Source of the DNA: Chloroflexota bacterium
GTDB lineage: Bacteria; Chloroflexota; FW602-bin22; JAMCYS01
NCBI GenBank assembly: GCA_021847625.1
Contig: JAJZQK010000297.1
Coordinates: forward strand, 1 to 5,311
Reading direction: 5' to 3'
DNA length: 5,311 nt
The notes beneath the pieces are model-generated. The model did not search any database. It had not been told where the DNA came from and was given only the letters and a program-made list of their open reading frames with translations. This document shows positions 1 through 5,311 of this stretch, one piece after another. The translations under genes were made by a program, and so were the position numbers. How positions within the stretch are numbered: position 1 is the stretch's first letter; each line of letters opens with the position of its first letter.

Positions 1-2
1 CC

Positions 3-2192
3 GTCGAACCACTGGAACCGGCCTACCCGCGGCGAGAGACGGACGTCGAGGAGCTGGCCGCCATGTTGAACCCCGGCGGCCTCATCGCCAGGTCGTTCGA
101 CAAATACGAGCACCGCACCCAGCAGGTCGACATGCTGCGAAAGGTCGCCGACGCGATCAACAAGCAGCGGCACCTGATCGTCGAGGCGGGGACGGGGACG
201 GGTAAATCGCTCGCCTATCTGCTGCCAGCCGCGAAGTTCGCCGCCGACAACAATCAGCACGTCGTCATCTCCACGAAGACCATCAACCTCCAGGACCAGT
301 TGTTCAACAAGGACATCCCCGACCTCCAGCGCATGCTCCCGTTCCCGTTCAAGGCGGCTTTGGTCAAGGGCCGCAGCAACTACCTTTGCCTGCGCCGCTA
401 CGGCATCGAGCGACGGCGCCAGTCGCTAACCACCGACGAGGTGGGGGCGCTGGTCAAGGTGCTCGTCTGGCTGCCGGCCACGACAACGGGCGATCGCGCG
501 GAGATTTCGCTGACGGCCGGAGAGAGGGCGATCTGGCCTCGTATCGCCGCCGACGGCGAGCACTGTCTTGGCGCCAAATGCCCGTTCCACCGCAAACGGA
601 CGTGCTTCCTCTACCGGGCTCGCTGGCGCGCGGCGGGTTCGCACGTCATCGTCGTGAACCACGCCCTGCTACTCTCTGAGCTCGGCGATTCGCCCGGCGT
701 CCTACCCGACTACAACTACCTGATCGTCGACGAGGCCCACAACCTCGAGGACGTGGCGACCGAGCAACTAGGCAAGACGGTAGGTAGACGCGAGCTCGAA
801 GGCCTCCTCGACGACGTCAGTCGGGAGAGCACGGCCGGGGGCCGGGTCGGCCTACTGGGGGACCTCTACAGCGCGGTTCGCTCGCCCGGCCTTCCCACGG
901 GAGCGACACGGGACTTTGAACCGGTTGTCGCGAAGGCCCATGCCCTGGTCGACGAGGCGAGGTTGGCCTGCCGCGAGTTCGCCCAACGGCTCGGCGCCTA
1001 CATCGACAACTGCAGCCCCGATGCCAGGGAGTATGCGAAGCGGCTGCGGCTCACGAACGTAGCCCGTTGCCAGGCGGGCTGGGGCGAGGTCGAGGATGGC
1101 TGGGAGACGGTCCAGTTGCGCCTGATGGGCCTAGAAAACGAGATCCGCAAGCTGGCCACGATGACCTCCGCCCTCGTCATCGAGGGCCTGCCGGATGGGG
1201 AGCGCCTAGTCCAGGACCTGGACGGAGTGCTGATCCGTTCCCAAACGCTCCGCGAGGTCGGCACCAGCATCGTCGCCACGTCCGACCCGACGGCCGTCCA
1301 GTGGGCGGAGAATTCGGCCAGGAGCGCGGCGGGTTTGGCCAGCCTGCGGTCGGCCCCGCTGCACGTGGGAGACATGCTGCAGCAGAACCTCTTCGAGAAG
1401 AAGGAGGCGGTGATACTCACCTCGGCAACGATGAGCATCTCCGGTAGCTTCGACTACGTGGCCGGGCGGTTGGGCTTGCAGGGGTCCGACAGCGCGATTG
1501 TCGATTCGCCTTTCGACTACAAGAACTCAACCCTATTGTTCGTGCCCCAGGGGATCCCGGAACCGGGAGCGCCGGGACACCAGAAAGCGGTGGAACGAGC
1601 GATCGTCGACCTATGCCTGGCGACGGATGGTCGGGCCCTCATCTTGTTCACCTCCCATAGCCAGCTGGCCGCCACCTTCCATGCCATCCGCCGACCGCTG
1701 CAGCAGGAAGAGATACTGGTACTCGCCCAGCGCGTCGAGGGAACCTCGCGCAGGCAGCTACTCCGCACCTTCCGCAGCAACCCTCGTACCGTTCTCCTGG
1801 GCAGCGCGAGCTTCTGGGAGGGCGTAGACGTGGTGGGCGATGCCCTGAGCGTGCTCGTGATCGCCAAGCTGCCGTTCGCGGTGCCGAGCGAGCCCGTCTT
1901 CGCGGCGCGAAGCGAAACCTTCGCCGACCCGTTCAACGAATACGGCATCCCCCAGGCGGTCCTGCGGTTCAAGCAGGGCTTCGGCAGGCTGATCCGCAGC
2001 CGGACCGACCGCGGCGTCGTCGTTGTCCTCGACCGCAGGCTCTATACGAAGTCCTACGGCGCGGCCTTCCTGCGATCGCTCCCGCAGTGCACGGTGCGCA
2101 ACGCGCCGGTGGATTCGCTGCCGGGAGAAGCGGTGTCATGGTTACAGGGCAAGCCGCAGGCTTGGCGGACGCCAGGTGGTCCGTCCTGCTAG
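3..2192 (+). CDS. DinG/XPD-family ATP-dependent DNA helicase with Fe-S cluster, 5' end open at window edge
   Basis: This is a superfamily 2 helicase of the DinG/XPD group, which in known members is a 5'-3' DNA helicase acting on forks, R-loops or other structured DNA. Residues are numbered from the Met codon at 63. Visible motifs are a Q-like RTQQ at 18-21, Walker A AGTGTGKS at 42-49, STKTINLQDQ at 70-79, DEAH at 223-226, SAT at 454-456, GSASFWEGVD at 580-589 and QGFGRLIR at 638-645. Cys109, Cys168, Cys173 and Cys181 have the order expected for the 4Fe-4S ligands, so the motor looks intact. The frame has no stop back to base 3, and those 20 codons read like the usual linker before the helicase core. 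The true start is therefore probably upstream, perhaps after a DnaQ-like exonuclease domain as in many Gram-positive and Chloroflexota homologues; this cannot be seen here. The alternative is the ATG at 63, which has GAGGAG at 48-53 nine bases before it and gives 709 aa. The gene ends in TAG with no T-rich terminator after it. Confidence 0.93.
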   Translation, partial: VEPLEPAYPRRETDVEELAAMLNPGGLIARSFDKYEHRTQQVDMLRKVADAINKQRHLIVEAGTGTGKSLAYLLPAAKFAADNNQHVVISTKTINLQDQLFNKDIPDLQRMLPFPFKAALVKGRSNYLCLRRYGIERRRQSLTTDEVGALVKVLVWLPATTTGDRAEISLTAGERAIWPRIAADGEHCLGAKCPFHRKRTCFLYRARWRAAGSHVIVVNHALLLSELGDSPGVLPDYNYLIVDEAHNLEDVATEQLGKTVGRRELEGLLDDVSRESTAGGRVGLLGDLYSAVRSPGLPTGATRDFEPVVAKAHALVDEARLACREFAQRLGAYIDNCSPDAREYAKRLRLTNVARCQAGWGEVEDGWETVQLRLMGLENEIRKLATMTSALVIEGLPDGERLVQDLDGVLIRSQTLREVGTSIVATSDPTAVQWAENSARSAAGLASLRSAPLHVGDMLQQNLFEKKEAVILTSATMSISGSFDYVAGRLGLQGSDSAIVDSPFDYKNSTLLFVPQGIPEPGAPGHQKAVERAIVDLCLATDGRALILFTSHSQLAATFHAIRRPLQQEEILVLAQRVEGTSRRQLLRTFRSNPRTVLLGSASFWEGVDVVGDALSVLVIAKLPFAVPSEPVFAARSETFADPFNEYGIPQAVLRFKQGFGRLIRSRTDRGVVVVLDRRLYTKSYGAAFLRSLPQCTVRNAPVDSLPGEAVSWLQGKPQAWRTPGGPSC

Positions 2193-2232
2193 ATAGTCCG
2201 GCCTTATCCTTGCTGCACGGCCGGCCGGTTCC

Positions 2233-2333
2233 GTCATTCCCGCGGAAGCGGGAATCCATCCGGTGGGCGGCCAGAGGGCGAACGCCGTTCGCCCCTACAG
2301 ATAACGTTGGATCCCCGCTTGCGCGGGGATGAC
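2233..2333. repeat. Paired inverted palindromic repeat element (REP/BIME- or MITE-like), 101 bp
   Basis: Two 26-bp units, 2233-2258 and 2308-2333, face each other as inverted repeats with 23 of 26 positions matching. Each unit is itself a hairpin. The left one pairs 2236-2243 with 2248-2255 around the loop GGAA; the right one pairs 2311-2318 with 2323-2330 around TTGC, which reads GCAA on the other strand. Both loops thus fit a GNRA tetraloop when the unit is read in the same sense. All three differences between units leave the hairpin formable: two are a compensating pair in the stem (T-A versus C-G) and one is in the loop. The units resemble the widespread GTCATTCCCGC-type repeats, of which Neisseria dRS3 is one known example. 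No transposase and no obvious target-site duplication are present. The element fills much of the gap between the helicase and DUF1360 genes. Confidence 0.85.
2276..2294. repeat. Internal palindrome at the centre of the paired repeat element
   Basis: GGGCGAACG (2276-2284) and CGTTCGCCC (2286-2294) are perfect 9-bp inverted arms around a single C. The palindrome lies between the two outer hairpin units and has its own sequence, unrelated to theirs, so the whole element is a three-part inverted structure. It may be a protein-binding site or a conserved core of the repeat family. Nothing in the sequence decides between these. Confidence 0.7.
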
Positions 2334-2477
2334 AGGGATGCCGGCAGAGGCTCCACTGGCCCTCCCGGTAGCGAGCACCCCGGGCAGCAACAACTACGTC
2401 GGGCTACTTAGCCGAGCAGAGACAGTCGAAGACTCAAGAGTAGAGAGGACAGAGCAATCCCGCGCAGGGGCAAGGAT
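2334..2477 (+). other. Upstream region of the DUF1360 gene with its ribosome binding site
   Basis: This non-coding stretch separates the repeat element from the DUF1360 start. AGGGG at 2466-2470 lies seven bases before the ATG at 2478 and is a good Shine-Dalgarno candidate. It also supports that ATG as the start. A small inverted repeat, GGCTA/TAGCC with a two-base loop, sits at 2402-2413. I see no convincing -35/-10 pair, so it remains open whether the gene has its own promoter or is read through from upstream. Confidence 0.45.
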
Positions 2478-3005
2478 ATGGATATCGTAACTAGGCTATA
2501 CTCCGGCTACCGCCGTGATCTGCGACCGGTGGCCGCCGCCACCGTCTTGGTCGGGCTGTTCAACCTGTCGTTTGTGGCCTTTCTAGTTGCCATCAGGGCG
2601 ACGGGTCGGGCCATCCCCAGGGAGATCAGAACGCGCGACCTCGTACTAGCAGGGGTCGCCACCTACCGCCTGAGTCGTCTGCTGGCCAAGGACGAGGTGA
2701 CGGCGTTCCTGCGAGCGCCATTCACCCGACTGGTAGGACCGCCGAATGAGGCGGGCGAGGTAGAGGAGGAACCGCGCGGCTCGGGCCTCCAGCGCGAGAT
2801 CGGCGAACTGCTGACCCACCCGCTATCGATCGGCCAGTGGGTCGCCACCGCCTTCATATATGGCATGGTGCTGGCGCCGCGGGTCACTCGCCTGGTCGCG
2901 AGCGTCTTCACCGCTAGCGCCATCGCCGACCTTCTCCAGTATTCGACAAACGGTCTGCGGGAATCGGCTAGGAGCAACCCGGCAGAAGGGGCTCAGGCAG
3001 GTTGA
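2478..3005 (+). CDS. DUF1360-type small membrane protein lacking the usual CxxC
   Basis: This 175-residue protein of unknown function matches the DUF1360 pattern: ATYRLSRLLAKDEVT at 61-75, LRAPFTR at 78-84, an acidic EVEEEPRGSG stretch at 94-103 and GELLT at 109-113, then a Gly-Gln-Trp (119-121) leading into a hydrophobic segment. Likely membrane or membrane-associated segments are about 19-39, 54-69, 118-133 and 137-153, so it should sit in the cytoplasmic membrane. No cleavable signal peptide is evident. Family members as I recall them read GELLxCxxCxGxW here; this protein reads GELLTHPLSIGQW, with His114 and Ser117 at the two Cys positions. Its length is somewhat above the roughly 115-150 residues common in the family because of the extra N-terminal hydrophobic segment and a polar tail after about residue 155. 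The start is supported by AGGGG seven bases upstream. The gene follows the palindromic repeat element and precedes the GH15 gene by 145 bp on the same strand. No biochemical role is known to me. Confidence 0.85.
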   Translation: MDIVTRLYSGYRRDLRPVAAATVLVGLFNLSFVAFLVAIRATGRAIPREIRTRDLVLAGVATYRLSRLLAKDEVTAFLRAPFTRLVGPPNEAGEVEEEPRGSGLQREIGELLTHPLSIGQWVATAFIYGMVLAPRVTRLVASVFTASAIADLLQYSTNGLRESARSNPAEGAQAG

Positions 3006-3020
3006 AAAGAGACACCTCTG

Positions 3021-3030
3021 CCTCATGAGG
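3021..3030. repeat. 10-bp perfect palindrome CCTCATGAGG in the GH15 leader
   Basis: CCTCATGAGG is a perfect palindrome beginning 15 bases after the DUF1360 stop codon. It contains an ATG at 3025 that is in frame with the GH15 gene and would add 42 residues. It could be an operator half-structure or chance; a 10-bp palindrome alone is weak evidence. Confidence 0.35.
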
Positions 3031-3062
3031 AGCCGTGCCACCAGGATGTGGCTGCCGGTCCC

Positions 3063-3090
3063 CGCCGCCGGCCGGCGGCGTCGACGCCGC
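3063..3090 (+). promoter_or_regulatory. Overlapping palindromes able to form alternative hairpins ahead of the GH15 gene
   Basis: Two perfect palindromes overlap here: 18 bp at 3063-3080 and 16 bp at 3075-3090. They share GCGGCG at 3075-3080. That block can pair either with CGCCGC at 3063-3068 around the loop CGGCCG, or with CGCCGC at 3085-3090 around the loop TCGA, but not with both. All pairs are G-C. The structure lies about 60-90 bases before the GH15 start in a leader that is probably untranslated. It has no T tract, so it does not look like a simple intrinsic terminator. A regulatory role is inferred from position and symmetry; GC-rich leaders can produce such symmetry by chance. Confidence 0.45.
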
Positions 3091-3150
3091 TCGACTCTCC
3101 ACCTTCTGCCACTCCAAGCCCGACGGCCGCAGGATGGGATAACCAGAAGA

Positions 3151-5124
3151 ATGAGTGACAACACTAACCATTGCCAAGGGTACGAACCGATCCAGGCGTA
3201 TGCCATGATCGGGGATTGCCATACAGGGGCCCTCGTTTCCAAAGGGGGATCAATCGACTGGTACTGCCCCCTCCGCTTTGATGCGCCTGCGGTCTTCTTT
3301 CGTCTGCTCGACGCAAACAAGGGCGGCTACTGCCGCCTGAGCCCCGCCGAGCCATTCTCGGTCAACCGGGCTTATTTGCCGAAATCGAACGTTCTCCAGA
3401 CCGTGTTCACGGGCGGTGACTACACCGTGCGTCTGACGGACTTCATGCCCCTGCACAGGCGCCAGACCTCGCGCCACGGGCACGACGTCGGCACGTCGAA
3501 CCGCATTCTGCGTCTCGTGGAGGGCGTGCGCGGCGAGACGGATATCAACCTGGCGCTCAAGCCAACGTTCGACTTTGGGCGGTGCCAGACGAACCTGCTC
3601 AATGTGCCAGGCCGCGGGGCAATTGGCAAAAGGGGCGGCGAATACATGACCCTGGCCTGCACGCCAACTCCGCTCGAAATCACGGGGGCGGGGGAAGTTC
3701 GGGCGACGTTTCGTCTGCACGCGGGCGAACGCTACTGGTTCGCATTGGTCAGTTCAACCGACCCCGATCACGCGCAGGAAGCGCTCAGCCCGGCCGACGG
3801 CGACGAGCAATTGGCACGCACGCTCGAGTACTGGGAACAATGGGCCAAGGTCTGCACGTATCGGGGCCCCTACTATGACGAGGTGCTGCGCAGCGCCCTC
3901 ACCCTGAAGATGTTGATCTACGAGCCGACGGGGGCCTTGGTTGCCGCCCCGACCACGTCGTTGCCCGAGTCTATCGGCGGTGTACGCAATTGGGACTATC
4001 GATTCACTTGGCTACGCGACGCCTCGCTGATCCTGTACGCCCTCTCGACGATAGGCTACGACGACGAAGAGACCGACTTCTTCCAGTGGCTGTGCGACGC
4101 CCTGCACGACGATCCGACCGAGCACCCGCAGGTAATGTACACGATAGGCGGTAGGCACAGGCTTCCCGAGAAGACGCTCGAGCACTTGGAGGGTTATCGG
4201 TGCTCACGACCCGTTCGCCTGGGTAACGCGGCGGCCAAGCAGCTGCAACTCGATATTTACGGCGAACTGCTCAACGCCGCCGACATCCACTTTCGGCGCG
4301 CCATCCCTGGGTCCGAACCAGGCTCCGTGACGGAAGCGCCCCCCAAGCGTCGGGTGCCCAAGACCGAGTGGACCCTTCTTCGCCGCCTGGTAGAGCAGGC
4401 GGCGAGTAGATGGCAAGAACCTGACAACGGAATCTGGGAGATGCGCGCAGAACGGCGCCCCTTCGTGTACTCGCGGCTGATGTGCTGGGTAGCCTTGGAC
4501 CGTGGCATAGAGCTGGCCGGGGAGTTCGGCCTGCCCGCGCCCGTGGAGGAATGGAAGAAGACACGCGAGGACATCCGGCGGGCCATACTGAGCTCCGGCT
4601 TCAATCCCGAGCGGCAGGCCTTCGTTCAGGCTTTCGGCGGCGCCGACCTCGACGCCAGCGCCCTCGCCATCCCTCGCGTCGGCTTCCTCGCCGCGACGGA
4701 TTCGCAGGTCAGGTCCACGGTTGACGCCATTAGAGCCAATCTAATGAGCGATGGCCTGGTTGACCGCTACCACGGCGCGGATGGGTTGCCGGGCAGCGAG
4801 GGCGCGTTCCTGATGTGCACCTTCTGGCTCGTCGATGCCCTATCGCTGGGGGGGAGGCTAGAGGAAGCCCATGACCTCTTCGAGAGGGCAGTCTCCTACG
4901 CCAACGACGTCGGCCTCTTTTCCGAAGAGGTCGACCCGCACAACGGAGACGCACTCGGCAACTTTCCCCAAGGGTTCACCCACATGTCCCTCATCAGATC
5001 GGTCGTGAACCTCGCCAAGGCTGCCAAGCACGGTGAGGAGGGCCAGCCCGAAACGGAGGCAAAACGAGCGGGAAGGGCGGAGTCCGCCGCCTCGGCGGGA
5101 GCCACCGCCCGCCAGCGCCGATAG
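3151..5124 (+). CDS. Glycoside hydrolase family 15 protein (glucoamylase/trehalase-like)
   Basis: This 657-residue GH15 enzyme belongs to the family of inverting exo-acting alpha-glucosidases, which includes glucoamylases, glucodextranases and the actinobacterial trehalases. Residues about 10-235 form the N-terminal beta-sandwich domain, opening with YAMIGDCHTGALVSKGGSIDW. The (alpha/alpha)6 catalytic barrel follows, with NWDYRFTWLRDAS at about 280-292, GYRCSRPVRLGNAAA from 348, GIWE at 427-430 and GLFSEEVDP at 588-596. By family analogy Glu430 is the general acid and Glu592 the general base; both are present. No signal peptide is seen, so it is probably cytoplasmic and may act on trehalose or short alpha-glucans; the exact substrate cannot be read from the sequence. 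A charged, proline-rich stretch at about 384-407 and a disordered Ala/Glu/Arg tail after about 625 look lineage-specific. The ATG at 3151 is chosen because family homology begins about ten residues later and the upstream frame is Arg-rich. The ribosome site is weak (AGAAGA just before, AGGATGGGAT at 3131-3140). In-frame ATGs at 3025 and 3046 are less likely starts. Confidence 0.92.
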   Translation: MSDNTNHCQGYEPIQAYAMIGDCHTGALVSKGGSIDWYCPLRFDAPAVFFRLLDANKGGYCRLSPAEPFSVNRAYLPKSNVLQTVFTGGDYTVRLTDFMPLHRRQTSRHGHDVGTSNRILRLVEGVRGETDINLALKPTFDFGRCQTNLLNVPGRGAIGKRGGEYMTLACTPTPLEITGAGEVRATFRLHAGERYWFALVSSTDPDHAQEALSPADGDEQLARTLEYWEQWAKVCTYRGPYYDEVLRSALTLKMLIYEPTGALVAAPTTSLPESIGGVRNWDYRFTWLRDASLILYALSTIGYDDEETDFFQWLCDALHDDPTEHPQVMYTIGGRHRLPEKTLEHLEGYRCSRPVRLGNAAAKQLQLDIYGELLNAADIHFRRAIPGSEPGSVTEAPPKRRVPKTEWTLLRRLVEQAASRWQEPDNGIWEMRAERRPFVYSRLMCWVALDRGIELAGEFGLPAPVEEWKKTREDIRRAILSSGFNPERQAFVQAFGGADLDASALAIPRVGFLAATDSQVRSTVDAIRANLMSDGLVDRYHGADGLPGSEGAFLMCTFWLVDALSLGGRLEEAHDLFERAVSYANDVGLFSEEVDPHNGDALGNFPQGFTHMSLIRSVVNLAKAAKHGEEGQPETEAKRAGRAESAASAGATARQRR

Positions 5125-5213
5125 GCCAGCAGCTGACGGCCCCAGCAGAACGCCGTGCATCAGGGCTGCCAGCAGCAACCGCCTGTTGTCTGGCCGCTGC
5201 CTACGCCCAGGTC

Positions 5214-5241
5214 CCGGGTCATGGTACAGCAGCAGACCCGG
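5214..5241. other. Stem-loop after the GH15 gene
   Basis: CCGGGTC (5214-5220) and GACCCGG (5235-5241) are perfect 7-bp inverted arms around a 14-base loop, starting about 90 bases after the GH15 stop codon. No run of T follows, so this is not a classical intrinsic terminator, though it could stabilise the 3' end of the transcript. Its right arm shares one base with the palindromic repeat unit that follows. Confidence 0.4.
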
Positions 5242-5265
5242 TCACCCCGCGGAAGCGGGGATCCG
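5241..5265 (+). repeat. Third copy of the palindromic repeat unit, slightly decayed
   Basis: This 25-bp sequence has the same orientation as the left unit of the 2233-2333 element. It begins GTCAC rather than GTCAT, consistent with loss of one base, and then continues with CCCCGC, the loop GGAA, GCGGGG and ATCC. The stem is 6 bp (5245-5250 with 5255-5260) instead of 8, because the outer A-T pairs are no longer formable. No inverted partner follows before the window ends at 5311, so it is either a solitary unit or its partner lies beyond the edge. Confidence 0.8.
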
Positions 5266-5276
5266 ATTGTCCATTC

Positions 5277-5311
5277 GCAGGGGCCGGCCGATAACAGCCG
5301 CCAGCCCCTGC
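5277..5311. repeat. Inverted repeat ending exactly at the window edge
   Basis: GCAGGGGC (5277-5284) and GCCCCTGC (5304-5311) are perfect 8-bp inverted arms. An inner CGGC (5285-5288) can pair with GCCG (5297-5300) around an eight-base loop, leaving a three-base bulge. The right arm ends on the final base, so whether a T tract follows (making it a terminator) or the structure extends further cannot be told. Confidence 0.45.

Noticed and set aside
998..1438. A - strand reading frame of 146 codons inside the helicase gene
   Set aside because: It is wholly antisense to the helicase, Ser/Arg-rich and low in complexity, with no family resemblance; a shadow frame.
2218..2227. CGGCCGGCCG palindrome just after dinG as a terminator stem
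   Set aside because: It has no loop and no T tract and is a simple GC-rich self-complementary string.
1969..2259. A - strand reading frame of 96 codons beginning MDSRFRGNDG
   Set aside because: Its start lies in the repeat unit, the rest is antisense to the helicase motif VI region, and DSRFRGND is a classic false translation of this repeat type.
2087..2332. A + strand reading frame of 81 codons across the dinG end and the repeat element
   Set aside because: It overlaps dinG out of frame, and its second half is a translation of the palindromic repeat (peptides like SFPRKRESI), a well-known source of spurious proteins.
2496..2501. TATACT as a -10 box
   Set aside because: It lies inside the DUF1360 coding sequence and has no matching -35 element upstream at the right distance.
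3002..3030. TTGAAA at 3002-3007 as a -35 box for a GH15 promoter
   Set aside because: At 17 bases spacing the sequence is ATGAGG, which does not resemble a -10 box; no extended -10 is visible either.
2860..3150. N-terminal extension of the GH15 protein back to the ATG at 2860
   Set aside because: It would overlap the DUF1360 gene by nearly 150 bases and encodes a non-homologous Arg-rich stretch. Family similarity begins only just after the ATG at 3151.
4858..5178. A - strand reading frame of 106 codons at the 3' end of the GH15 gene
   Set aside because: Most of it is antisense to conserved GH15 coding sequence, including the catalytic-base motif. It has no recognisable domain, and long antisense frames are expected in GC-rich DNA.
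2233..5265. The repeat units as a CRISPR array
   Set aside because: There are only three copies, two are inverted to each other, spacing is irregular and genes lie between them.

Overview
The window is GC-rich (by eye above 60% G+C) and carries three protein-coding genes, all on the + strand. In order they are a DinG/XPD-type helicase open at the left edge (3-2192), a small DUF1360-type membrane protein (2478-3005), and a glycoside hydrolase family 15 enzyme (3151-5124). The dense packing, Shine-Dalgarno-like sites and protein families are bacterial. The style of the proteins and the GTCATTCCCGC-type palindromic repeats would fit a GC-rich Chloroflexota (Dehalococcoidia-like) genome. That placement is an inference from memory of such genomes; an actinobacterium or another GC-rich phylum cannot be excluded.

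Layout. Bases 3-2192 encode the helicase, with all its motor motifs and four Fe-S cysteines. Bases 2193-2477 are non-coding and hold a 101-bp element (2233-2333). It consists of two inverted copies of a 26-bp hairpin unit around a separate small palindrome. Bases 2478-3005 encode the DUF1360 protein, in which the family's CxxC pair is replaced by His and Ser. Bases 3006-3150 are a leader with a 10-bp palindrome and a pair of overlapping palindromes that could form mutually exclusive hairpins. Bases 3151-5124 encode the GH15 enzyme. Bases 5125-5311 are non-coding and hold a 7-bp stem-loop, a third and slightly decayed copy of the hairpin unit, and an inverted repeat whose right arm ends on the last base.

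How the genes relate. The helicase is a DNA repair or structure-resolving enzyme and looks functionally separate from what follows. The DUF1360 and GH15 genes are 145 bp apart on the same strand and may be co-transcribed, but no sequence feature proves a shared function. The palindromic repeats bracket this two-gene unit.

I found no RNA gene, CRISPR array, transposase, phage gene or defence system, and no convincing new multi-gene system. The points most worth a second look are the lost CxxC in the DUF1360 protein, the switch-like palindromes ahead of the GH15 gene, and the repeat family.
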